Below are positions 8,667 through 16,648 of a stretch of DNA of 64,000 nt, piece after piece (position 1 is the first letter of the stretch; each line of letters opens with the position of its first letter). The stretch is from Bacteroidota bacterium. GTDB lineage: Bacteria; Bacteroidota; Bacteroidia; Flavobacteriales_D; Sanyastnellaceae. Position numbers and translations under genes: made by a program. The notes beneath the pieces were generated by a model that searched no databases, was not told where the DNA came from, and saw nothing but the letters and a program-made list of their open reading frames with translations. The stretch lies in assembly GCA_002746975.1 (NCBI GenBank), contig NVXE01000001.1:155302-219301 (forward strand), written 5' to 3'.

Positions 8667-10034
8667 ATGAATAAGTTCCTTCTGACCCTACTGACACCGG
8701 TACTGCTTGCTGGATGTTACATGGGACCCCAGGGTGAGCTCGTAGGGGTTCACCCCCGTGAGTACTGGGATCAAGCTAATCCTTATGGCATGAATTACAT
8801 CCACTTCGGATCATTCACCATGGGACCAAGTGATCAAGATGTGCCATATGCTTTAAACACGAGAGCAAAGACTGTTACCGTGCCTGCATTCTATATGGAT
8901 ATACATGAAATATCTAATAATGAGTATCGTCAGTTCGTAACTTATGTCCGTGACTCATTATTTTTAAACACCCTAGCTGAAAACGATGATGACCGTTACT
9001 TCTATGCTGAAAATGACAAAGGACAAGAATTAGATCGTTTCATAGATAAAGGATATGTCCTCAATTGGGAAGAGCCTATCGCTTGGGACGACGAAGATGT
9101 TTTTGATTTGCTTTATGATCAATACTTCCTACAAGGGTCTGACCGTTTTTACAATCGTAAGGAAATAGATACTCGTAGATTGAATTACAGATATTATTGG
9201 TTCAACTTAGCGAAAGCAGCTAGTAAAGATGGAAGAGATGAGGAGTACGGAGAGGTTAATGAACTTAACCAATTACACTCTGTTCGTCGTTATTCTGACA
9301 GATCTCAATTTGTAGTAGAAGAGACAATAAATGTATATCCAGACACACTTGTTTGGATTCACGATTATGCTTATTCATACAACGAACCACTTGCTGAAAA
9401 TTACTTTTGGCACCCAGCATACGATGACTATCCTGTAGTAGGTGTTACTTGGGGACAAGCTGTAGCATTTAATGCATGGCGTACTCAAATAATGAACGAG
9501 TGGAAACAAAAGGAAGGTCAGACATATATTCAAAAGTTTAGACTTCCTTCGGAGGCTGAATGGGAATATGCTGCACGTGGAGGTCGTAATCTTGCCCCTT
9601 ACCCATGGGGTGGGCCTTACATTCGTAACGAACAAGGTTGTGTACTCGCTAACTTTAAACCTATGCGCGGTGACTACGTAGAGGACGCTAATGCATATAC
9701 AGCACCTGTAGAATCTTATAGTCCAAACGATTACGGTCTTTTCAACATGGCTGGAAACGTTGCCGAATGGACGAACACTGCTTTTGACGAGACTGTTTAT
9801 GACTTTTCATTCGATTTGGCTCCTGATTATGTTTATCATGCTAAAGTAGATGATCCTCCAGCATTACACAGGAAAGTCACTAGGGGTGGCTCTTGGAAAG
9901 ATATAGGCTACTACTGCCAAACCGGAACTAGATCATTTGAATATAGCGATACTGCAAAGGCCTTTATCGGGTTCCGATCTGTAATGTCTTATTTAGGACG
10001 AGGAAAGTCGGGACCTAAAGAAGAGTGGAACTAA
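8667..10034 (+). CDS. gldK: gliding motility/T9SS lipoprotein GldK (PorK)
   Basis: The 455-residue protein has a lipoprotein signal with lipobox LLAGC (Cys at 17) and a formylglycine-generating-enzyme-like (sulfatase-modifying factor) domain: RLPSEAEWEYAARGG, NMAGNVAEWT, RGGSW and GFRSVM. GldK forms, with GldN, the large periplasmic ring attached to the outer membrane in type IX secretion. The N-terminal stretch MGPQGELVGVHPREYW and the long Asp/Tyr-rich insertion around residues 85-230 are typical of GldK rather than of catalytic FGE. First gene of the gldKLMN cluster, 95 bp before gldL. Confidence 0.95.
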   Translation: MNKFLLTLLTPVLLAGCYMGPQGELVGVHPREYWDQANPYGMNYIHFGSFTMGPSDQDVPYALNTRAKTVTVPAFYMDIHEISNNEYRQFVTYVRDSLFLNTLAENDDDRYFYAENDKGQELDRFIDKGYVLNWEEPIAWDDEDVFDLLYDQYFLQGSDRFYNRKEIDTRRLNYRYYWFNLAKAASKDGRDEEYGEVNELNQLHSVRRYSDRSQFVVEETINVYPDTLVWIHDYAYSYNEPLAENYFWHPAYDDYPVVGVTWGQAVAFNAWRTQIMNEWKQKEGQTYIQKFRLPSEAEWEYAARGGRNLAPYPWGGPYIRNEQGCVLANFKPMRGDYVEDANAYTAPVESYSPNDYGLFNMAGNVAEWTNTAFDETVYDFSFDLAPDYVYHAKVDDPPALHRKVTRGGSWKDIGYYCQTGTRSFEYSDTAKAFIGFRSVMSYLGRGKSGPKEEWN

Positions 10035-10080
10035 TAAAGTACCGCTAACTAAAAAATAACAAGAAAATACCTAAACGAGT

Positions 10081-10099
10081 TTATGAGAAAATCTCATAA
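10081..10099. promoter_or_regulatory. stem-loop between gldK and gldL
   Basis: TTATGAGA-AAA-TCTCATAA is a perfect 8-bp stem with a 3-base loop in the 95-bp gap, 31 bp before the gldL ATG. No T-run follows. It could stabilise the gldK mRNA end or set the ratio of GldK to the inner-membrane motor GldLM, or be an operator. Confidence 0.45.
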
Positions 10100-10129
10100 C
10101 AATAAATTGAAACTAACATAATTTAGAAT

Positions 10130-10885
10130 ATGAAACCAGGAAGTAAAAGTTGGAAAAATCTAATGGCTAAGCTCTACGGAATTGGAGCGTCAGTAGTAAT
10201 TATCGGGGCGTTATTTAAAATCCAACACTGGGAGTATGCTTCAGAAATGTTGATAGCTGGGCTAGGAACTGAAGCTTTAATTTTCTTTTTCTCAGCTTTT
10301 GAACCATTACCTCATTCGGATCCAGATTGGTCGTTGGTATACCCAGAATTAGCTACAGGTGAAAAATCTAAAACTGCAGTTGCAGAGCTTGATTCATTGC
10401 TTGCAGATGCTAATATTGATGAAGAACTTCTGAAGAATCTAGGTGATGGAATGCGTAATCTAGGTGATCAAGCTTCTAAAATGAGTAGTATGGCTGATGC
10501 AGCTGGTGCAACTCAAGAATTTAGCGATTCACTAGTTAAGGCTTCAAACCGTGTTAATGAAATGGCTGACACTTATGAAGGTGTGTCTTCCTCGTTAACT
10601 GGTCTTGTAGGTTCTAAAGAAGCGGGGAATTCTGCTGGAGAAAACCTCGAGCGCATGAACTCAAACTTAACCTCATTGAATACTATGTATGAAATGCAAT
10701 TAAGTCAATTACAAGAGAATAAAGAGCTATATGCTGGAATGGGTGAGTTAGTTAAAACTCTAAATGACAGTGTTGAAGATACAAAAGCTTACAAGGAGCA
10801 CATTGCTGCTTTAGCACAAAATCTTGCGTCTCTTAATACGGTTTATGGTAACATGCTTAACGCCATGGGCGGAAACAAAGGTTGA
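10130..10885 (+). CDS. gldL: T9SS motor protein GldL (PorL)
   Basis: The 251-residue protein has two adjacent transmembrane helices (about residues 16-37 and 41-58; the GASVVIIGALFKIQHWEYA region is typical), including the conserved Lys and Glu within or near the membrane. A cytoplasmic tail rich in heptad-like coiled-coil segments follows. GldL pentamers surround a GldM dimer to form the proton-driven rotary motor of type IX secretion and gliding. Gene order and length agree. It is followed after 26 bp by gldM. Confidence 0.95.
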   Translation: MKPGSKSWKNLMAKLYGIGASVVIIGALFKIQHWEYASEMLIAGLGTEALIFFFSAFEPLPHSDPDWSLVYPELATGEKSKTAVAELDSLLADANIDEELLKNLGDGMRNLGDQASKMSSMADAAGATQEFSDSLVKASNRVNEMADTYEGVSSSLTGLVGSKEAGNSAGENLERMNSNLTSLNTMYEMQLSQLQENKELYAGMGELVKTLNDSVEDTKAYKEHIAALAQNLASLNTVYGNMLNAMGGNKG

Positions 10886-10911
10886 TTTTACAACCGAATA
10901 AACGCTAAACC

Positions 10912-12645
10912 ATGTCAGGAGGAAAAGAAACACCACGGCAGAAGATGATAGGGATGATGTATCTCGTCCTTACAGCACTTCTAGCCCTAAATATTTCTAA
11001 GGAGGTTCTAAATGGTTTCGTGAAAGTTGAAAATAGTCTTCGCACTACGCAAGAGACATTAGCAGCTAAAATTCACGATACATACACAGCCCTAGAATTA
11101 AAATATAACAGTAATCAGGAAAAGGTTGGACCTTTTTATGACGAAGCTCAAGTTATTGTACGAAAAGCCGATAATCTTGTTAAGTATATTACAGAACTTA
11201 AAGCTAGATGCTTATCTGTTTCTGAAGGCGACTTCCTTGAACAGGAAGCTGTAAATTTTTCTAAGTATTTTGGAGTTAATGAAAACGGAAAAGACACCAC
11301 ATTAAACTTAAAATACATTGTAAAGAAGGATGAGTTTCAGTCACTAACATCTTATATGATGGGATCTGAGCCTCAGAGACCTAAGGAAGGGGAATGGACT
11401 GCTCATGGATTAAAGCTTGCAATTGTTGCTTATAGAGATTACCTAACTAGCATGAGTGTTACTGATAACTTAGGTAATAAAAGAACACTACCCGCAAGTA
11501 CTATTAAGTCATTAATGGAGCGTTTCTCTTTTGAAGACGAGCTAGAAGATGGAAGGCATGTACTATGGGAAGCTGCTAATTTCTACGATGTTCCGTTGGC
11601 TGCTGTTATGCCACTTATGTCAAAGATGATTATTGATATACAAGATGCTGAGGAGGATGCTATTGGTTGGTTACTTGGAGGAATTGAGGCGAAAAGTCTT
11701 AAGTTCTCAGAGGTAATGCCATTATCAATTCCTCAGTCTAACTATATTCTCAGAGGCGACACATTAAGAGCTGATATTTTCTTAGCTGCTTTCGATAGAA
11801 CTAGAATACCTGAAGTATATGTTGACCCAAATAAATGGGACGGAAAAGACTCTACTGTCTTAGATTACGAAGGTCTAGGACTAGAGCCGTTAGCTGTTAA
11901 TGATATGGGGCAAGGCTTAATGGCAAAATCTACTAAAGGGATGAATCTAGGGCAGTATCAATACAAGGGAGTTATTAGGTATCAAGGCCCTGAAGGTGAT
12001 ATGCAAATGCAACCTTTCTTTACACCTATATACACTATTGCTGAAGCGGCCCTTGTAGTTTCACCTACAAAAATGAATGTCTTTTATCGAGGTGTACCTA
12101 ACCCTGTAGAGGTAAGTGTACCTGGTGTTTCTAATGATAAACTACAAGTTTCTATTTCTGGAGGTCATAAAATTAAAAAGCAATCTGATGGGACCTATAT
12201 CGTTGAGCCAGCTAAGTCTACTTCAGTTAAAGAAGCCGTAATTAGTGTTAAAGGTGAGATGCCAGATGGTTCTATTACAAACCTTGGAACATCTAACTTC
12301 AGGGTAAAAAGAATTCCAGATCCAGTTCCTTTTTGGGCTGGTAAGAGACCTTCTGACAGAACTATTACTAAGAACGAAGTTATTTCTTTCGCTCCTTTAG
12401 CAGCCAAAATGGACAACTTTGATTTTGACGTACAGGTTAGAGTTAAAGGGTTTACAATCAGGGTTAGTAAAGACGGAACCTTTAAGGAACTTAAGGCAAC
12501 TAACAATAGACTTACTGCAGATATGAAGGCACTACTTGAAAGAGTTCGTAGAGGTAACACAATTTACTTTGAGGATATTTCAGTTCAAATGCCTGACGGA
12601 ACACAGAGGATTCTTGCTCCTATGAAATTGAAAATCACTAGCTAA
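10912..12645 (+). CDS. gldM: T9SS motor protein GldM (PorM)
   Basis: The 577-residue protein has one N-terminal transmembrane helix (MIGMMYLVLTALLALNIS) followed by a long periplasmic arm of four domains. GldM crosses the periplasm and transmits torque from GldL to the GldK/GldN ring. The N-terminal cytoplasmic start SGGKETPRQKMIGMMYLV is characteristic. It lies between gldL (26 bp upstream) and gldN (11 bp downstream). No missing parts were seen; length is slightly above that of Flavobacterium johnsoniae GldM. Confidence 0.95.
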   Translation: MSGGKETPRQKMIGMMYLVLTALLALNISKEVLNGFVKVENSLRTTQETLAAKIHDTYTALELKYNSNQEKVGPFYDEAQVIVRKADNLVKYITELKARCLSVSEGDFLEQEAVNFSKYFGVNENGKDTTLNLKYIVKKDEFQSLTSYMMGSEPQRPKEGEWTAHGLKLAIVAYRDYLTSMSVTDNLGNKRTLPASTIKSLMERFSFEDELEDGRHVLWEAANFYDVPLAAVMPLMSKMIIDIQDAEEDAIGWLLGGIEAKSLKFSEVMPLSIPQSNYILRGDTLRADIFLAAFDRTRIPEVYVDPNKWDGKDSTVLDYEGLGLEPLAVNDMGQGLMAKSTKGMNLGQYQYKGVIRYQGPEGDMQMQPFFTPIYTIAEAALVVSPTKMNVFYRGVPNPVEVSVPGVSNDKLQVSISGGHKIKKQSDGTYIVEPAKSTSVKEAVISVKGEMPDGSITNLGTSNFRVKRIPDPVPFWAGKRPSDRTITKNEVISFAPLAAKMDNFDFDVQVRVKGFTIRVSKDGTFKELKATNNRLTADMKALLERVRRGNTIYFEDISVQMPDGTQRILAPMKLKITS

Positions 12646-12656
12646 AAGAAATAATC

Positions 12657-13514
12657 ATGATTAATTTTTTCAAATTTACACTAGTTGCTGTATCAATCTT
12701 TGCATTTACTTTAGATGGCAATTCTCAAGTACAGAATGTTCTAGATGGAGCATATGTAAAGGAGACAAACCTTACGAAGAGAGTCATACCATATCCTTAC
12801 CTACGTGAGGCTGATGTTATGTATTTCCGTCGCATTTGGCAGGAAATGGATTTGAAGCAAAAAATTAATCATCCTTATTATTACCCTGTTGAACCTATTC
12901 AGGATAGAAAAAATCTATTTGATGTGATTCGTGATGGACTTCTTGTAGAGGGTTCTTTAGTAGCTTACAGCCCTGGTCCAACCGGTGAAGAAGATGAGTT
13001 TACACTTCCTCTCACAGCAGATAGTATAAGAAGCATATTAAATCCTGTGACCTATGTTGATGAATGGGACGATTTCGGTGATAAAATCGGAAGTAATGCA
13101 GTTAGAAACCCAATTGAATCTGAAAATATCACTCGTTATAGATTGAAGGAAGATTGGATTTGGGACAGGCAGCGTAGTGAAAGATATGTTAGAATTATAG
13201 GAATAGCTCCTATGATTGAGGGGTTTGATCGTGATGGAGAAAGTATTGGATACTCGCCTCTGTTTTGGTTATACTACCCAGAATGTCGTTATGTATTTGC
13301 AAATGCGGACGTATTTAACCTATTTAACGATGCGCAACGTAGAACTTATGAGGATTTATTCCAAAAACGTTACTTTTCTAGCTACATAGTTAAAGCGTCA
13401 AATGTTTACGACAGACAAGTAATCGAATACAAAAGAGGTATGGATGCCCTTATTGAGTCTGAGAGAATTAAAGAAGAACTCTTTCTTTTAGAACACGATT
13501 TATGGCATTACTGA
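12657..13514 (+). CDS. gldN: T9SS ring protein GldN (PorN)
   Basis: The 285-residue periplasmic protein has a signal peptide (MINFFKFTLVAVSIFAFTLDGNSQ). The core has the typical GldN features: an N-terminal MYFRRIWQEMDLKQKINHP stretch, the FDVIRDG segment and a YFSSYIVKASN segment near the C-terminus. GldN pairs with GldK in the periplasmic ring of the type IX secretion system. It is the last gene of the cluster and is followed by the hairpin terminator at 13540. Confidence 0.93.
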   Translation: MINFFKFTLVAVSIFAFTLDGNSQVQNVLDGAYVKETNLTKRVIPYPYLREADVMYFRRIWQEMDLKQKINHPYYYPVEPIQDRKNLFDVIRDGLLVEGSLVAYSPGPTGEEDEFTLPLTADSIRSILNPVTYVDEWDDFGDKIGSNAVRNPIESENITRYRLKEDWIWDRQRSERYVRIIGIAPMIEGFDRDGESIGYSPLFWLYYPECRYVFANADVFNLFNDAQRRTYEDLFQKRYFSSYIVKASNVYDRQVIEYKRGMDALIESERIKEELFLLEHDLWHY

Positions 13515-13539
13515 TTTATTCTTTTTTATAACAAACTTA

Positions 13540-13573
13540 AACGGGAGGCTCTATGGCTTCCCGTTTTTTATTT
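13540..13573 (+). terminator. intrinsic terminator after gldN
   Basis: AACGGGAGGC (13540-13549) pairs with GCTTCCCGTT (13556-13565), with one G:U, and is followed by TTTTTT and another T-run. It ends the porP-gldKLMN transcript just before the ABC-F gene. Confidence 0.85.
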
Positions 13574-13590
13574 ACGACCTTTGCGGCCGC

Positions 13591-15579
13591 ATGCTAACAG
13601 TTACACAACTTGGGGTACATTTCGGTGATAGAACCCTATTCGAAGGATTAAATTTATTTATCGGTAAACGAGATAGAATAGGTCTTGTAGGTAGAAATGG
13701 TGCCGGTAAGTCTACTTTAATGTACATTCTTGCAGGGATTAACAAACCATCTGAGGGAACTGTAAGTTATCCTAATGATTATCGGATAGGATATTTACCT
13801 CAAGAAATGGAGCACAACGAAAGTGCTAGCGTTTTTGATGAAGCTGCTAGTGCTTTTGCCGAGGTTAAAGATTTAGAAGATCGCATAGTTGAAATTACCG
13901 ATGAAATTTCTACAAGGCTCGATTACGAGAGTGATGAGTATTCTTCACTCATTGATGAATTGACTGAGGCAAACCAAAGACTGGATATTATCGGAGCGGG
14001 AAGCGTTGAGGAGAAGATTCAACGAATATTGCAAGGTTTGGGATTCAAAGCTGAAGATCTTCATAGAAAGATGAGTGAATTTAGTGGGGGCTGGAAAATG
14101 AGAGTTGAGCTTGCTAAGCTTCTGCTCGTAAACCCTAACCTTCTACTTCTCGATGAGCCGACAAACCACCTCGATATCGAAAGTATCGAATGGCTAGAGG
14201 GATTTCTTAAAAGCTATCCTGGAGCTATTTTACTTATCTCGCACGATAGGATGTTCTTAGATACGTTAACCGAAAGGACTATTGAGATTAGCCCTTATCG
14301 ATTGTATGACTTCAAAGCACCGTATTCGAAATACCAGGTTTGGCGAGAAGAGGAAAGAGAGAGGCAATTACAAGCTCAGAAAAACCAAAAAAAGTATATC
14401 GAGGAAACTCAAGTTCTGATTAATAAGTTCCGAGCGAAAAAGAATAAGGCTGCCTTCGCGCAATCTCTTATTAAGAAGCTAGATAAACTTGAGCGAGTTG
14501 AGGTTGATTCTGCCGATAATGCAAAGATTAAGTTTAGGTTCCCTCCTGCCCCTCGTACTGGAAAGGTGATTTTTGAATCGAAGGGATTAGAGAAGTCGTT
14601 TGGCACTCTCGATGTATTCTCGGCCTTAGATTTTATTATGGCGCGCCATGATAAGGTGGCGTTCGTGGGAAAAAACGGGGCTGGAAAGACTACTTTGACC
14701 CGTATTTTACTCGATTTGGAATCTTATAAAGGGGAATTATCGAAGGGGCATAATGTAGATATTGGGTATTATGCCCAAAACCAGGCTGAAGAACTAGATG
14801 GGAAGATTACCGTTCTAGAAACGTTAGAAGCGGAAGTAACTGTAGAAAGCAATGTGAATTTGAGGTCGATGTTGGGATCGTTCTTGTTTTCTGGGGAAGA
14901 TGTCGATAAAAAAGTAAGCGTTCTAAGTGGAGGAGAGAAAGCGAGATTAGCACTTTGTAAGCTCTTATTACATCCGTACAATGTACTGATACTCGATGAG
15001 CCTACGAATCACCTTGATCTTAAGTCCAAATCAGTTTTAAAGGGAGCTTTACAAGCTTTTGATGGATCTTTAATCGTAGTGTCACACGATAGAGATTTCT
15101 TGAGCGGGCTTACGAATTTCGTTTACGAGGTAACTCCGTTTGGTCTAAAGCAATACATAGGAGATATTAAAACTTTCTTGCATGCAAAACACGCAGAAAG
15201 TATAGGTGCGTATGAAGCTTCTAAGACGGGCGAGAGGATGTTAAGTAAGGGGAAGAAAAGTGGTGGTGGTGGTAGTACAGGTGGAGACGCGAAGTCGAAA
15301 GACTCTTCAAATAAAGAGGATTACGAAAGTCGCAAAGCTAGAGAGAAGTTAATCCGAAAGTTGACTAAGAAAATATCTCGGTTAGAGAACTCTATTTCTG
15401 AAGCAGAAGTTAAGATGAAGTCGAAGAATGAAGAGATTGCAAATGCTGATCCTTCAGATAGAAAGGTGATGACTGATCTTTCATTCGAATATGAGGAAAT
15501 TCAACAACAGCATGATGCGGCAGTTGCAGAATGGGAGAGTGCCATAATTGAGAAAGAAGAGCAAGAAAAAGAAAGCTGA
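13591..15579 (+). CDS. ABC-F family ATPase (Uup/EttA-like)
   Basis: The 662-residue soluble protein has two ABC ATPase domains. The first has Walker A GRNGAGKST, signature SGGWK and Walker B LLLLDEPTNHLD. The second has GKNGAGKTT, LSGGEKAR and LILDEPTNHLD. No membrane segments are present, as expected for ABC-F proteins that act on ribosomes rather than transport. A charged linker between domains (about 245-300) fits the P-site tRNA-interaction motif. After a Gly/Ser-rich stretch near residue 555 the C-terminus forms a coiled coil like Uup. The upstream sequence GACCTTTG (13576-13583) matches the -7 box at 7 of 8 positions and ends 7 bp before the ATG, so the mRNA may be nearly leaderless. 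Confidence 0.93.
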   Translation: MLTVTQLGVHFGDRTLFEGLNLFIGKRDRIGLVGRNGAGKSTLMYILAGINKPSEGTVSYPNDYRIGYLPQEMEHNESASVFDEAASAFAEVKDLEDRIVEITDEISTRLDYESDEYSSLIDELTEANQRLDIIGAGSVEEKIQRILQGLGFKAEDLHRKMSEFSGGWKMRVELAKLLLVNPNLLLLDEPTNHLDIESIEWLEGFLKSYPGAILLISHDRMFLDTLTERTIEISPYRLYDFKAPYSKYQVWREEERERQLQAQKNQKKYIEETQVLINKFRAKKNKAAFAQSLIKKLDKLERVEVDSADNAKIKFRFPPAPRTGKVIFESKGLEKSFGTLDVFSALDFIMARHDKVAFVGKNGAGKTTLTRILLDLESYKGELSKGHNVDIGYYAQNQAEELDGKITVLETLEAEVTVESNVNLRSMLGSFLFSGEDVDKKVSVLSGGEKARLALCKLLLHPYNVLILDEPTNHLDLKSKSVLKGALQAFDGSLIVVSHDRDFLSGLTNFVYEVTPFGLKQYIGDIKTFLHAKHAESIGAYEASKTGERMLSKGKKSGGGGSTGGDAKSKDSSNKEDYESRKAREKLIRKLTKKISRLENSISEAEVKMKSKNEEIANADPSDRKVMTDLSFEYEEIQQQHDAAVAEWESAIIEKEEQEKES

Positions 15580-15601
15580 AAACGCTTAGCTTACTTATAG
15601 C

Positions 15602-16648
15602 TTATTTAGCTATTCCTTCAAGGTAAACCTTCCACTTTTCAATTATCTCACTCATATCATTAGGAAGTTCTGATTCAAAAGAAACAGACTTGCCAGTGCC
15701 TGGATGTACAAATCCGAGTGTCTTTGCATGAAGAGCTTGTCTAGGTAAGATAGAAAAACAATTTCGTAAGAAAGAGTTATACTTCCCTCCTGGCGATCCT
15801 TTTACAGCCGAATTACCACCATATCTAGGATCACCAAATAACGGATGACCTATATATTGCATGTGAACGCGAATTTGGTGTGTTCGACCTGTTTCAAGCT
15901 TACATTCGATGAGGGTTACCGGACCCAATCTTTCAAGAACTCTGTAGTGTGTGACCGCATGCTTACCTTCTTCTCCACCTGGATAAACAGCTTGGACTGT
16001 TCGATTGCTCCTTGATCGCCCTACGTGACCTTCTACAGTTCCGTCTTTACTCACATCCCCCCAAACTAAGGCATGGTACCTTCTTTCAACTGTGCGTTCA
16101 AAGAATTGTTCACTTAACTCTGTAAGAGACCTCTCTGTCTTGCCTAGAACCATCAGGCCAGTTGTATCCTTATCTAACCTATGAACAAGACCAGGTCGAG
16201 GAGTAGGTGATCCTGGAACAGAAGGCAAGGATTGTAAGTGATGTAGAATCCCATTCACTAAAGTTCCTGTAAAATTCCCATGACCTGGATGTACTACAAG
16301 GTCAGTAGGTTTATTTAATACAAGAACCGTGTCGTCCTCGTAAATGATATTTAAATCCATCTCTTCAGGGAGGAGTTCAAATTCAAATACTGGTTGAGGT
16401 AGTTCAACAGTTATGGTTTGGCCTGGACGAACTTTAAAATTCGACTTTACCGGCTCGCCATCTGCTCTGATGTAACCGGACTTTGCTGCCATTTGGAGCT
16501 TATTGCGACTGACGTTCGCAACTCTGCTCATTAAAAACTTATCGACTCTTAGAGCTTCCTGACCTGGATCTACAAAAATCTTATGATGTTCGAATAACTC
16601 CTCCGATTCGTCAACAATGTCAATATTTTCTTCTTTATCAGTCATCAT
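15602..16648 (-). CDS. rluD: RluA/RluD-family 23S rRNA pseudouridine synthase
   Basis: The 348-residue protein carries an N-terminal S4 RNA-binding domain (about 33-80, RVDKFLMSRVANVSRNKLQ) and an RluA-type catalytic domain. The active-site motif HRLDKDTTG is at 156-164, with the nucleophilic Asp at 159, followed by the RTHQIRVHMQYIGHPLFGDPRYGG signature. RluD modifies helix 69 of 23S rRNA; which uridines are used cannot be read from sequence. It overlaps by 4 bp the upstream T9SS cargo gene and converges on the ABC-F gene with only 22 bp between stops. RluD next to a PASTA protein gene is common in this phylum. Confidence 0.9.
   Translation of the reverse strand: MMTDKEENIDIVDESEELFEHHKIFVDPGQEALRVDKFLMSRVANVSRNKLQMAAKSGYIRADGEPVKSNFKVRPGQTITVELPQPVFEFELLPEEMDLNIIYEDDTVLVLNKPTDLVVHPGHGNFTGTLVNGILHHLQSLPSVPGSPTPRPGLVHRLDKDTTGLMVLGKTERSLTELSEQFFERTVERRYHALVWGDVSKDGTVEGHVGRSRSNRTVQAVYPGGEEGKHAVTHYRVLERLGPVTLIECKLETGRTHQIRVHMQYIGHPLFGDPRYGGNSAVKGSPGGKYNSFLRNCFSILPRQALHAKTLGFVHPGTGKSVSFESELPNDMSEIIEKWKVYLEGIAK

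Noticed and set aside
15593-15615. Hairpin ATAGCT-TATTT-AGCTAT between the ABC-F and rluD stops as a terminator
   Set aside because: The stem is short and AT-rich, overlaps the rluD stop and has no clear T-run, so it is too weak to annotate.
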